This document shows positions 47,693 to 55,819 of a DNA stretch of 64,000 bases, one piece after another. The position numbers were made by a program, and so were the translations under genes. Source of the DNA: Streptomyces griseoflavus (GTDB lineage Bacteria; Actinomycetota; Actinomycetes; Streptomycetales; Streptomycetaceae); contig NZ_BMUC01000006.1 in NCBI RefSeq assembly GCF_014649995.1, positions 227,601-291,600 of the forward strand. Direction: 5' to 3'. Under the pieces are notes generated by a model. That model did no database searches. It saw only the letters and a list, made by a program, of their open reading frames with translations, and was not told the origin of the DNA. Position 1 is the first letter of the stretch; each line of letters opens with the position of its first letter.

Positions 47693-47714
47693 CGCCTGTA
47701 CTCCTGAGCCGGAA

Positions 47715-47736
47715 AGGAACGGGTCATGCCGTTTGT
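47715..47736 (-). promoter_or_regulatory. ARE-like operator upstream of cprB
   Basis: On the minus strand, ACAAACGG-N6-CCGTTCCT is a 22-bp imperfect palindrome (6 of 8 arm positions symmetric). It matches the size and half-site style of autoregulatory elements bound by ScbR/ArpA-type receptors. The half-site with flank, AAAACAAACGG, recurs in inverted orientation at 47817-47827. Confidence 0.5.
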
Positions 47737-48535
47737 TTTAACGCCTAGTACACGATAGCTCACCCTGTGGCTACGTCCATCCCGCGGGCGAGTGACCGGA
47801 GTTGGGCACATCCGACAAAACAAACGGGCTCTTCGAAAGAAAACGGCGCGCCCGGTATCTAAGTGTGGCAGGCGTCGGCACAAAAGAGAACGGCGGGCCG
47901 ACCGGTGCCCCATCCGCACCGGTCGGCCCGCCTGTTCGTGGGGGCGTCCGGAAGGCCGGCCGTCGGTCCGGCCGGCGCCCCGCGGCGTCGCGTGCCGCGC
48001 CCGCGCCGGACTTCGCCCCCGCGGCGCCGGGCACTCCCGCTCTCGAAGCGGAAGGTGCCGGTCTGCATGCCGCGTGAGGTCGAACGATAGGCAGCCCGCG
48101 AGCCGGCCGGATACGGGGGAAACCCTCGATCCGACCGGGAACCCACCCTCGGCGCACGGCGGTTGAACGGGAACGTGAGGCTATGTCCCGCATCGCCGGA
48201 CAGGCGGACGCGCCGGCCGGTCCGTGCGCGCCGGCCGGACGGACCCGGCCCGTTCCCACCGCGCGGAAGCAGGCGTCCCGGAGCCCCGCCGCCCGCCGGA
48301 CGCGCCCGGCACCCGGCCGGTGCCGGGCCGCGCGCGCCGGGACCGTCCGCCCTCACGGTTCATCACAATGCGGCAGCAAGACCTCACTTCACGTGGCCTT
48401 TCACTTGACGACCGGTGGTCGCACAGGGTTGGCTCCGGGCCAGCGAGAGTCACCCGGTCGGCCAACGCACCCCGCGGCGGCCGTCCGTGCTCTCCCCTGC
48501 TCTTGCTCGGCCGTACAGCGAGGTCCGCTCTCCTC
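47737..48535. other. Large regulatory gap with relatively AT-rich segment
   Basis: No convincing gene is seen in these 800 bases. The part at 47737-47890 is unusually AT-rich for this genome and contains the second inverted half-site AAAACAAACGG (47817-47827). The hairpin at 47888-47937 follows. Between 47940 and 48350 the sequence is very GC-rich, with open frames that are Arg/Pro-rich and look non-coding. A possible promoter for the downstream lipoprotein gene is TTGACG (48405-48410) with TTGGCT (48429-48434) at 18 bp. Confidence 0.5.
47888..47937. terminator. Very strong hairpin in the cprB upstream gap
   Basis: A 17-bp perfect stem (47892-47908 with 47916-47932) encloses a 7-base loop, CCCATCC, and extends through one bulged T to GAAC/GTTC. 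It has the form of a bidirectional terminator, but no recognised gene ends at it on either side. Confidence 0.6.
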
Positions 48536-49546
48536 ATGAACACGTCTTCCCCGTCCCGCCGCTTCCCGCGACACCGCGCGGCGGTCCTGGCAGCCGCCGT
48601 CGGCCTGCTGGTGAGCGGCTGCTCCGCCTTCGGGACGTCCGGCGACTCCCCGGACACGGACGACGCGGGCGGGGCCGGCGCGGGGCGGATGAAGGTCACC
48701 ATGGTCACCCACGGCAGTGAGGACGACGCCTTCTGGGACCGGGTGCGCAAGGGCGCCGAGGCCGCGGCGGCCAAGGACGGCATCGACCTGACGTACGTGA
48801 GCGACCCGGACCCCGCGGGTCAGGCCGAACTGGTCCGCGAGGCGGTCCGTGACGGCGCCGACGGCATCGCGCTGACACTGGCCAAGCCCCAGGCCATGAG
48901 GGGCCCGGTGAACGAGGCGCGGTCCGCGGACATCCCCGTGGTCGGACTGAACTCGGGGATGGACGCCTGGAAGCCGGCCGGACTGCTCGCGTTCTTCGGC
49001 CAGGACGAGAGCGTGGCGGGCCGTGCCGTCGGCGAGAAGCTGAACGAGCTGAAGGCCGGGCACGCCCTGTGCGTCATCCACGAACGGGGGAACGTCGGCC
49101 TGGAGGCGCGCTGCGCCGGCGTGCGCAAGACGTTCGGCGGGAGGACGGAGAACCTCTACGTCGACGGCACCGACACGCGTGCCGTCACCGGCATCATCAC
49201 CGCGAAGCTGCGGCAGGAGTCGAGCATCGACCAAGTCGTCACCAACGGGGCGGACTTCGCGCTGACCGCGGTCGAGGCGGCCGCCGCGGCGGGCAGCGAC
49301 GCCGATGTCGCCACCTTCGACCTCAACCAGGACCTGGTGGACGCCGTGCGCGGCGGCAACGTGCAGTTCGCCGTCGACCAGCAGCCCTATCTGCAGGGCT
49401 ACCTCGCCGTGGACGCGCTGTGGCTGTACCGGACGAACGGCAACACCAGCGGCGGCGGGGTCGCGCCGGTGCTGACCGGGCCGGCGTTCGTCTCGAAGGT
49501 CAACGCGGACTCGGTCGCCGCATTCGCCGCCGACGGAACCCGCTGA
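48536..49546 (+). CDS. RbsB-like substrate-binding lipoprotein linked to a conservon
   Basis: This 336-residue protein has a lipoprotein signal (RRFPRHRAAVLAAAVGLLVSGC, lipobox VSGC) and a periplasmic-binding-protein type I fold as in ribose- and AI-2-binding proteins. MVTHGSEDDAFWDRVRKGAE opens the fold, DGADGIALTLAKPQAM and IPVVGLNSGMD follow, and VQFAVDQQPYLQGYLAVDAL closes it. No sugar permease or ATPase gene is nearby. Instead the conservon kinase starts 50 bp downstream with no terminator between. I infer that it is an extracytoplasmic ligand receptor for signalling. The ligand is unknown. The start is the ATG at 48536 after GCGAGG. Confidence 0.85.
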   Translation: MNTSSPSRRFPRHRAAVLAAAVGLLVSGCSAFGTSGDSPDTDDAGGAGAGRMKVTMVTHGSEDDAFWDRVRKGAEAAAAKDGIDLTYVSDPDPAGQAELVREAVRDGADGIALTLAKPQAMRGPVNEARSADIPVVGLNSGMDAWKPAGLLAFFGQDESVAGRAVGEKLNELKAGHALCVIHERGNVGLEARCAGVRKTFGGRTENLYVDGTDTRAVTGIITAKLRQESSIDQVVTNGADFALTAVEAAAAAGSDADVATFDLNQDLVDAVRGGNVQFAVDQQPYLQGYLAVDALWLYRTNGNTSGGGVAPVLTGPAFVSKVNADSVAAFAADGTR

Positions 49547-49596
49547 CGGGCCGCCCGTGCGTACCTCCCCCGACACCCGACCGCTCTAGGACCACG

Positions 49597-51975
49597 ATGT
49601 CTCCACGGACAGGTGCCCGGCGCCGTCTCGGCTCCATCCGGCTCTCGCTGTTCCTCCTCGCCCTGGTGCCCAGCGTCACCCTCGCCGGCATGTGGGGCCT
49701 GACGACGATCCAGATGTTCTCGGAAGGGCTGGAGCTGCGGTCCCAGACGCAGCTGAGCCGGTCCACCGGCGCGATGGGCACGCACGCCACGCTGGCGCTG
49801 CAGAAGGAGCGCAGGCTGACCGCCGCGTGGCTGGCCGAGCCGCAGAGTTCGCGGTCCGCCCTCGAGACCCAGCGCGAACGGACGGACGCGGCGGTCGCGC
49901 AGCTGGCCGGGCAGGCGGACGCGATCGCCGAGGCACCGGCGCGCATCTCGGACCGGCTGTACTCGGTACTCGGCTCGGTCGGCAGCCTGGAGTACTACCG
50001 GGACCAGGTGGACGACCCCAGTGACATCACCGCCGAGGAGGCGCTCGAGCAGTACACGTCGATCATCGACGACCAGATCCACGCCTTCCAGGAGCTCTCC
50101 CAGGTCGACGACGGGGACCTGACCTCCGAGGCCCAGCCGCTGATCGCCCTGGAGCACGCGGCCGAGCTGATCTCCCGGGAGGACGCGCACCTCACCCTCG
50201 CCTGGCCGTCCGGGCGCCTCGACGCCGAGGGCTGGGGCGCCTTCGCCGAACTGGTCCACACCCGCCGCTGGCTGGTCGAGGACCAGATCGAGCCCTCCCT
50301 GAGCGGCAGCACCAAGACGCAGACCGAGCGCATCCTGCAGAGCCCCGAGTGGCACGCCCTGGAAGCGGTCGAGGACCAGGTGCTCGCCACCGCCGCGGAG
50401 GGCAAAAACCGCAACGTCGACCTGCCGGACCTGCGGGACCGGTGGGACGAGGCGATGGACCGGCTCTCCCCGCAGTACTCCGCGATGATCCGCCACCAGA
50501 CCGACGCGCTGCTCACCCGCAGCGCCGACGAGGCCCGCAGCCTGCTGGTGACGGCCGCCTCCCTGAGCGCCGCCGGACTGCTGGCGCTGCTGCTGTGCGT
50601 CGGCCTGTCCTGGCGCATCACCCGCTCGCTGTCCCGCCGGCTGCGCGGTCTGCGGATGGCCACCCTGGGACTGGCGGAGCAGCGGCTGCCCGACGTGGTG
50701 GCCCGGCTGGAGCGCGGCGAGAAGGTCGACGCGGAGTCGGCGGCACCCCCGCTGGACTACGGACACGACGAACTGGGCCAGGTGGCGAACGCGTTCAACA
50801 CCGCGCAGCGCACCGCCGTGCACACCGCGGTCGAACTCGCCGACACCCGACGGGGCTTCCAGAAGGTCATCCTCGGCATCGCCCGGCAGAGCCAGAACCT
50901 GGTCAACCTCCAGCTCAGCAAGCTCGACGCGCTGGAACGCCGGCACACCGACCCCGAGGTCCTCAAGGGCCTGTACGAACTCGACTCCGTCGCCAGCCAG
51001 TTGCGCCGCTACGAGGAGAACCTCGTCATCGTCAGCGGGGAGCGCCCCGGGCGTTCCTGGAGCGAGCCGGTCGCGCTGATCGACATCGTGCGCAGTGCCG
51101 TCGGGGAGGTCGCCGAGTACCAGCGGGTGGAGGTGCTCACCGAGGAAGAAGTGTCGCTCGCCCCGCCGGCGGTGGCCGACGTGATCCACCTGCTGGCCGA
51201 GCTGATCGACAACGCGACCGTGTACTCGCCGGCGCCGAGCCCCGTCGGGGTGCGGGCGGCGATGGTGGCCAAGGGGCTCGCCGTCGAGATCGAGGACCGG
51301 GGCCTCGGGCTGTCCGACGACGACTACGCCTCCCTCAACGCCCAGCTGGCCAGGCCCCCGCAGTTCGACGTGGTGGCGCTCGCCGACGACCTCCGGCTCG
51401 GCATGTTCGTGATCTCGCAGCTCGCGCACCGGCACGGCATCGCCGTCACCCTGCGCCCGTCGCCGTACGGCGGGACGACGGCGATCGTGCTGATCCCGCA
51501 CGAGATCGTGGTGCGCGACCAGCCGGGCGGCGACGGCGGCCGGGACGCCAGGGGCGAGGCCGCGCGTGGTACGGCGGACGACGCGCCCGGCAGGCCCGCC
51601 GCCGGCCCGCAGGCCGCCGCGCCCCGCCCGGCCACCGCCGTACGGGCCGTCCCCGCGCAGGCGGCCGACCCGGCGCCCGCCCCCCGCGCCGACGGGCTCA
51701 CCCCGCTGCCCCGCCGGGTGCCGCAGACCAGTCTGGCCGCCGAACTGCGCGAGGACCCCGTGCCGGACACCGCGGAGGACCCCTGCGCCGACTTCACCGC
51801 GGAACGCGCCGCCTCCTCGCTCGCCGGCTTCCAGCGCGGCACGAGCCGGGCCCGGGACGACGACACGGGCGGCCCCGGCGGGACCGCACCGGCGCATGTG
51901 CCCGCCCCCGCCGAGCAGCCCGCTCCGCCCGCCGACCGCCCACCGTCGACCGCTCACGAAGGAACCCCGACATGA
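49597..51975 (+). CDS. cvnA: Conservon sensor histidine kinase-like protein (CvnA)
   Basis: This 792-residue membrane protein has a helix at about residues 15-35, an extracytoplasmic NIT-type (nitrate/nitrite-sensing-like) helical domain to about 310, a second helix (LLVTAASLSAAGLLALLLCV), a HAMP region, and a GHKL ATPase domain (LLAELIDNATVYSPAPSPVG, VEIEDRGLGLSDDD, GMFVISQLAHRHGI). The usual phosphorylated histidine box is not obvious, as in other CvnA proteins. The last 150 residues are Pro/Ala-rich and probably disordered. CvnA, B, C and D form a membrane complex resembling eukaryotic GPCR signalling. The stop overlaps cvnB. Confidence 0.92.
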   Translation: MSPRTGARRRLGSIRLSLFLLALVPSVTLAGMWGLTTIQMFSEGLELRSQTQLSRSTGAMGTHATLALQKERRLTAAWLAEPQSSRSALETQRERTDAAVAQLAGQADAIAEAPARISDRLYSVLGSVGSLEYYRDQVDDPSDITAEEALEQYTSIIDDQIHAFQELSQVDDGDLTSEAQPLIALEHAAELISREDAHLTLAWPSGRLDAEGWGAFAELVHTRRWLVEDQIEPSLSGSTKTQTERILQSPEWHALEAVEDQVLATAAEGKNRNVDLPDLRDRWDEAMDRLSPQYSAMIRHQTDALLTRSADEARSLLVTAASLSAAGLLALLLCVGLSWRITRSLSRRLRGLRMATLGLAEQRLPDVVARLERGEKVDAESAAPPLDYGHDELGQVANAFNTAQRTAVHTAVELADTRRGFQKVILGIARQSQNLVNLQLSKLDALERRHTDPEVLKGLYELDSVASQLRRYEENLVIVSGERPGRSWSEPVALIDIVRSAVGEVAEYQRVEVLTEEEVSLAPPAVADVIHLLAELIDNATVYSPAPSPVGVRAAMVAKGLAVEIEDRGLGLSDDDYASLNAQLARPPQFDVVALADDLRLGMFVISQLAHRHGIAVTLRPSPYGGTTAIVLIPHEIVVRDQPGGDGGRDARGEAARGTADDAPGRPAAGPQAAAPRPATAVRAVPAQAADPAPAPRADGLTPLPRRVPQTSLAAELREDPVPDTAEDPCADFTAERAASSLAGFQRGTSRARDDDTGGPGGTAPAHVPAPAEQPAPPADRPPSTAHEGTPT

Positions 51976-52403
51976 CACGCCCCGCCCCCGCCACCCACAC
52001 CCAGCTCGACCAGCTGCTGACCGGACTCGTGGAACGGGTCGCCGACGTGAACCAGGCCGTGGTGCTCTCCGAGGACGGGCTGGTGGTCAGCAAGTCCACC
52101 GGCTTCCTGCGGGACGACGCCGAGCGTCTCGCGGCGACCGCGTCCGGCCTGATGAGCCTCAGCAAGGGCGTCAGCATGGACTTCCGCGGCGGGCCCGTGC
52201 GGCAGGCGCTCATCGAGATGGCGCACAGCTACCTGATCCTCACCTCGGCCGGTCCCGGCGCCCACCTGGTGGTGCTGACCGGGCCGAACGCGGACGTCGG
52301 CGTGGTGGCGTACCAGATGAACATGCTGGTGAAGAAGATCGGCGAGCACCTCAGCGCGGCGCCGCGGGAGGCCGCGGGGCCCGCCGTCGACCCCGGCGTG
52401 TGA
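51972..52403 (+). CDS. cvnB: Conservon roadblock/LC7 protein (CvnB)
   Basis: This 143-residue roadblock/LC7-fold protein has the classic QLDQLLTGLVERVADVNQAV start and the ALIEMAHSYLILTSAGPGAH core. It relates to MglB-type GTPase regulators and probably acts on the small GTPase encoded two genes downstream. The ATG lies inside the cvnA stop. Confidence 0.95.
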   Translation: MTRPAPATHTQLDQLLTGLVERVADVNQAVVLSEDGLVVSKSTGFLRDDAERLAATASGLMSLSKGVSMDFRGGPVRQALIEMAHSYLILTSAGPGAHLVVLTGPNADVGVVAYQMNMLVKKIGEHLSAAPREAAGPAVDPGV

Positions 52404-52404
52404 G

Positions 52405-52764
52405 GTGGGCGGAAGCGACTCGGCGGGGCGGCTGGTCCGGCCGTTCACCCTCACCGGTGGCCGGACCCGGCCCAGCCGCGCCGACTTCACGCTCATCACC
52501 ACGGTGACGGCGGTCGATCCGCAGCCCGCGGGCGGGTCCCGGCCGCAGCCCGAGCACCTGCGGATCCTCCGGCTGTGCGCCGAGCCGGTCGCCGTCGCCG
52601 AGATCGCCGCGCGGCTCGACCTTCCGGTCAGCGTCGTCGTCATCATGCTCTGCGACCTGCTGGAGGCGGGCCGGATCACCGCCCACCCGCCGCACCCCGT
52701 CACCCGTAACACCCCGGACCTGGACCTGCTGCAGAAAGTGAGGGAGGGCCTTGGCCGGCTCTGA
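52405..52764 (+). CDS. cvnC: Conservon DUF742 protein (CvnC)
   Basis: This 119-residue DUF742 protein has the typical LVRPFTLTGGRTRPSRADFT start and a winged-helix-like core, EHLRILRLCAEPVAVAEIAA then RLDLPVSVVVIMLCDLLEAG. It is the adaptor or possible DNA-binding component of the conservon. The GTG at 52405 follows the cvnB stop by one base. Its 3' end overlaps the start of the GTPase gene by 14 bases. Confidence 0.94.
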   Translation: MGGSDSAGRLVRPFTLTGGRTRPSRADFTLITTVTAVDPQPAGGSRPQPEHLRILRLCAEPVAVAEIAARLDLPVSVVVIMLCDLLEAGRITAHPPHPVTRNTPDLDLLQKVREGLGRL

Positions 52765-53347
52765 CACCACCGCTCAGGCGTCCGCCGACCGTCCGTCACC
52801 CGACACGGTCAAGATCCTGATCGCCGGTGGCTTCGGCGTGGGCAAGACCACCATGGTCGGCTCGGTCAGCGAGATCGTCCCGCTGCGCACCGAGGAACCG
52901 CTGACCATGGCGGGGCTGGACGTCGACGACCTGGACGGCGTCGAGCAGAAACGTGCCACCACGGTCGCCATGGACTTCGGCCGGATCACCGTCTCGGACG
53001 ATCTCGTGCTGTACCTCTTCGGTACGCCGGGGCAGCAGCGGTTCTGGTTCATGTGGAACGACCTGGCGCTCGGCGCGCTGGGCGCGGTGGTCCTGGTCGA
53101 CGTGCGCCGGCCCAAGTCCAGCTTCGCCGCGATCGACTTCTTCGAACGCCGGGGCATACCCTTCGTGGTCGCCGCCAACGGCTTCCACGGCGAGCACCCG
53201 TACCCGGCGGAGGACATCCGGGAGGCGCTGACGCTGCCGGAGGGCGTGCCGGTGCTGCTGTGCGACGCGCGGGAGCGGGAGTCGAGCAGGGACGTGCTGA
53301 TCGCGCTGATCGACCGGCTGATAGCCGAGGCGGCCCCGGCGCGGTGA
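52751..53347 (+). CDS. cvnD: Conservon small GTPase (CvnD)
   Basis: This 198-residue Ras/MglA-like GTPase has the P-loop AGGFGVGKTTMVGSVSEI, a switch region with KRATTVAMDFG, the LFGTPGQQRFWFMW Walker B equivalent, and a VAANGF base-recognition loop in place of NKxD. The start appears to be a rare TTG at 52751: GGGAGG lies just upstream, the cvnC overlap is typical of conservons, and no ATG or GTG precedes the P-loop. It would be controlled by CvnB and CvnA. Confidence 0.93.
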   Translation: MAGSDTTAQASADRPSPDTVKILIAGGFGVGKTTMVGSVSEIVPLRTEEPLTMAGLDVDDLDGVEQKRATTVAMDFGRITVSDDLVLYLFGTPGQQRFWFMWNDLALGALGAVVLVDVRRPKSSFAAIDFFERRGIPFVVAANGFHGEHPYPAEDIREALTLPEGVPVLLCDARERESSRDVLIALIDRLIAEAAPAR

Positions 53348-53351
53348 ACCG

Positions 53352-53387
53352 CCCCCGGGGTGCGGCCGGCCGGCCGCACCCCGGGGG
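53352..53387. terminator. Conservon terminator
   Basis: A perfect 36-bp palindrome begins CCCCCGGGGTGCGGCC (stem 16 bp, four central bases GGCC). It lies 4 bp after the cvnD stop and 30 bp from the end of the convergent betaine-binding protein gene, so it can serve both strands. Confidence 0.85.
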
Positions 53388-53417
53388 GACGGCCGCACCC
53401 CAGGTGGAGGACGGCCG

Positions 53418-54374
53418 TCAGTCCAGTCCGGCCGACTTCAGCCAGGCCTTGGCCACGTCCAGCGGGTCCTTCTTCTCCAGCTGGATCTGGGCGTCGAGGT
53501 CCAGGAGCGTCTCGGTGTCCAGCTTCGCCGATACGGCGTTGAGCGCGTCGACGCCCTCCTGGGGGAGCGCGTCCTTGTGGACCAGCGGGGTCACGTTGGC
53601 GAATCCGAAGAGGTTCTCCGGGTCCTTCAGGACGACGAAGTTCTCCTTCACGATCGCCGGATCCGTGGTGAAGACGTCCGCGGCCTGGACCTCGTTGCCG
53701 GTGAGCGCCGCCTGGGTCAGCGGGCCGCCGGCGTCGAGGGCCTTGAACGACTTGAACGTCAGGCCGTAGACGGCCTCCAGGCCCTTCAGCCCTTGTTGGC
53801 GGGTCTGGAACTCGGGCGAGCCGCCTATCACCAGGTCCGGTGCGGAGTCCTTCAGGTCGGCGAGGGTGGACTCGGCGGTCAGTCCGTACTTCTTCGCGGT
53901 CGCGGCGTTGAGGCTGACCGAGTCCTTGTTCTCGGCCGGTGACGACTCCAGCAGCGTCAGCTTCTTGTCCAGCTTCGCCTTGACGGCCTCGTTCACCGCC
54001 TGGGCCGACTCCTGCCCGGCCTCGGGGTCGAGGTAGGCGAGGAGGGAGCCGTTGTACTCGGGCAGGACCGTGATGGAGCCGTTCTTCATCAGGCCGTACG
54101 TCGTCTCACGGCTGCCGATGTTGTGCTTGTAGGTGACCTTGAGGCCCTTGGCGCGCAGCGCCTCGCCGTAGATGTCGGCGAGCAGGGTGCTCTCGGCGAA
54201 GTTGTTCGAGCCGACGACGACGGTGCCCGCCTCGGCCTTCTCGCCCGCCAGGGGGTTGTCGGGGTCGTCGTCGGAGGAACAGCCCGCGAGCAGGGCCGCC
54301 GCGGCGGTGAGCGCGACCGCCGCCACGCCGGTGTGCCTCGTCCTGGACCTGCTTCTCTTCGCGGTGGGAGTCAT
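53418..54374 (-). CDS. Glycine betaine/choline ABC transporter substrate-binding lipoprotein
   Basis: This 318-residue binding protein of the OpuAC/OpuCC (osmoprotectant) type has a lipoprotein signal ending LLAGCSSDDD and the conserved core VVVGSNNFAESTLLADIYGE, MKNGSITVLPEYNGSLLAYL and DVFTTDPAIVKENFVVLKDP. It would bind betaine, choline or a related quaternary amine outside the cell. It is the last gene of a four-gene operon, 78 bp after the permease. The product complements trehalose synthesis in osmotic adaptation; the exact ligand is inferred. Confidence 0.92.
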   Translation of the reverse strand: MTPTAKRSRSRTRHTGVAAVALTAAAALLAGCSSDDDPDNPLAGEKAEAGTVVVGSNNFAESTLLADIYGEALRAKGLKVTYKHNIGSRETTYGLMKNGSITVLPEYNGSLLAYLDPEAGQESAQAVNEAVKAKLDKKLTLLESSPAENKDSVSLNAATAKKYGLTAESTLADLKDSAPDLVIGGSPEFQTRQQGLKGLEAVYGLTFKSFKALDAGGPLTQAALTGNEVQAADVFTTDPAIVKENFVVLKDPENLFGFANVTPLVHKDALPQEGVDALNAVSAKLDTETLLDLDAQIQLEKKDPLDVAKAWLKSAGLD

Positions 54375-54452
54375 TCATCGATCCAATCCAGCCGTTTCAC
54401 GGGCAGTCAAGAACGTGAGGGTCACGGTTTGTCGTACGGGTGGGGCCGGGGG

Positions 54453-55118
54453 TCAGCGCCTGCGCACTCCGGGCGAGACCGCCAGCCGTCCCGCGGCCCA
54501 GAACAGGGCGAGGGTGAGGAGCGCCAGGACCGCGACGAGGGTGGCGCCGCCGACCACCTTCTCGTAGTCGCGCTGGTAGAGCCCGTCGATGATGTACCGG
54601 CCGAGACCGCCGAGACTGACGTAGGCGGCGATGGTGGCCGTGGACACGATCTGGATGGCGGCGGACCGCAGTCCGCTGAGGACCAGCGGGAGGGCCACGG
54701 GCAGTTCGACCCGGAACAGGATCCGGGACTCGTGCATGCCCATGCCCCTGGCGGCGTCCACCGGGGCGGGGTCGACGGAGCGGACCGCCTCGTAGGTGGT
54801 CACCAGGATCGGCGGGACCGCCAGGACGACCAGCGGGATCATCACGGGCAGCAGACCGAAGCCGATCAGCAGGACGGCCAGCACCAGCAGGCCGAAACTG
54901 GGCAGGGCCCGGGCGGCGTTGGCGATGAAGGCGAGCGCGTTCCCGCCGCGTCCGGTGTGGCCGGTCAGGAGGCCGACGGGCAGCCCGATGGCGGCGGCGA
55001 CCGCGAGGGCCAGCAGCGAGTACTGCACGTGCTCCCGGAAGCGCTGCGGGATGCCGTCGTAGCCCTGCCAGTGGGCGCTGTCGCTGAAGAAGGCGTTGAC
55101 GAAGTCGAGGACGTTCAC
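54453..55118 (-). CDS. Osmoprotectant ABC transporter permease (OpuCB/OpuCD type)
   Basis: This 221-residue permease has about five membrane helices. The transport signature lies in VDAARGMGMHESRILFRVEL then PVALPLVLSGLRSA. It pairs with the permease encoded just upstream. The GTG at 55118 overlaps that gene's stop (GTGA). OpuC systems use two distinct permeases, as here. Confidence 0.9.
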   Translation of the reverse strand: MNVLDFVNAFFSDSAHWQGYDGIPQRFREHVQYSLLALAVAAAIGLPVGLLTGHTGRGGNALAFIANAARALPSFGLLVLAVLLIGFGLLPVMIPLVVLAVPPILVTTYEAVRSVDPAPVDAARGMGMHESRILFRVELPVALPLVLSGLRSAAIQIVSTATIAAYVSLGGLGRYIIDGLYQRDYEKVVGGATLVAVLALLTLALFWAAGRLAVSPGVRRR

Positions 55119-55819
55119 CGGACCGCGCCCTCCGGGGTGATCTCCGCCCGCCGCGCGGCGGGTTTCGGCCGGGCCGTGCCGCCGCGCGGCATCCACGGGG
55201 TGAGCAGGGTCCGCAGCAGGACCAGCAGCGCGTCGCACACGATCGCCAGGGCGGCCATGGTGAGGACGGCGTTGACCGCGAGTTCCGGCCGGTCGTACTT
55301 CTGCGCGGCGGCGAGCAGGTTGCCGAGGGCGCCCTGGTTGCCGATCAGGGCGCCGACGCTCACCAGGGAGATGCTGGAGGCGGTGGCGACCCGCAGTCCG
55401 GCGATGACGGCGGGCGCGGCGATCGGCAACTGCACCTGCGCGTAACGCCGTACGGGGCCGAACCCCATGGCGGTGGCGGCGGCGAGCGTTTCGTCGGGCA
55501 CCGAGCGCACGCCGTCGACGATCGCCGGGACCAGCACCACGAGGCTGTAGAGGGCCAGCGGGATCATCACGGTCAGTTCGGTCTGGCCGGTGTAGTCGAT
55601 GAGGACGACGAAGAACGCCAGGGACGGGACGGCGTAGAGGACCGTCGTGACGCCGAGCACGGGCGGGTACAGCCAGCGGAAGCGGCCGCACAGCAGCGCG
55701 AGCGGCAGCGCGAGGAGCAGGCCGGCGGCCACCGGCAGCAACGCCTCCCTCATGTGCAGCCCGATCAGGCCGGTCCAGCTGTGCTGGAGGTCGCTGGGGA
55801 TGTCGAAGAAGCCGCTCAT
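55115..55819 (-). CDS. Osmoprotectant ABC transporter permease (second subunit)
   Basis: This 234-residue permease has helices such as EALLPVAAGLLLALPLALLC and VLYAVPSLAFFVVLIDY, with the signature ETLAAATAMGFGPVRRYAQV then QLPIAAPAVIAGLRVA. It starts with an ATG that overlaps the ATPase gene's stop by four bases, and it is coupled in turn to the next permease. The pair forms the channel of the betaine/choline transporter. Confidence 0.9.
   Translation of the reverse strand: MSGFFDIPSDLQHSWTGLIGLHMREALLPVAAGLLLALPLALLCGRFRWLYPPVLGVTTVLYAVPSLAFFVVLIDYTGQTELTVMIPLALYSLVVLVPAIVDGVRSVPDETLAAATAMGFGPVRRYAQVQLPIAAPAVIAGLRVATASSISLVSVGALIGNQGALGNLLAAAQKYDRPELAVNAVLTMAALAIVCDALLVLLRTLLTPWMPRGGTARPKPAARRAEITPEGAVR

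Noticed and set aside
47771-48259. Possible minus-strand gene of 162 codons in the cprB upstream gap
   Set aside because: It runs through the strong hairpin, has low-complexity composition and no Shine-Dalgarno or family match.
48183-48539. Possible 118-codon gene starting at ATG 48183
   Set aside because: The product is Arg/Pro/Ala-rich without domain features. It overlaps the putative promoter of the lipoprotein gene, and its codon pattern does not resemble neighbouring genes.
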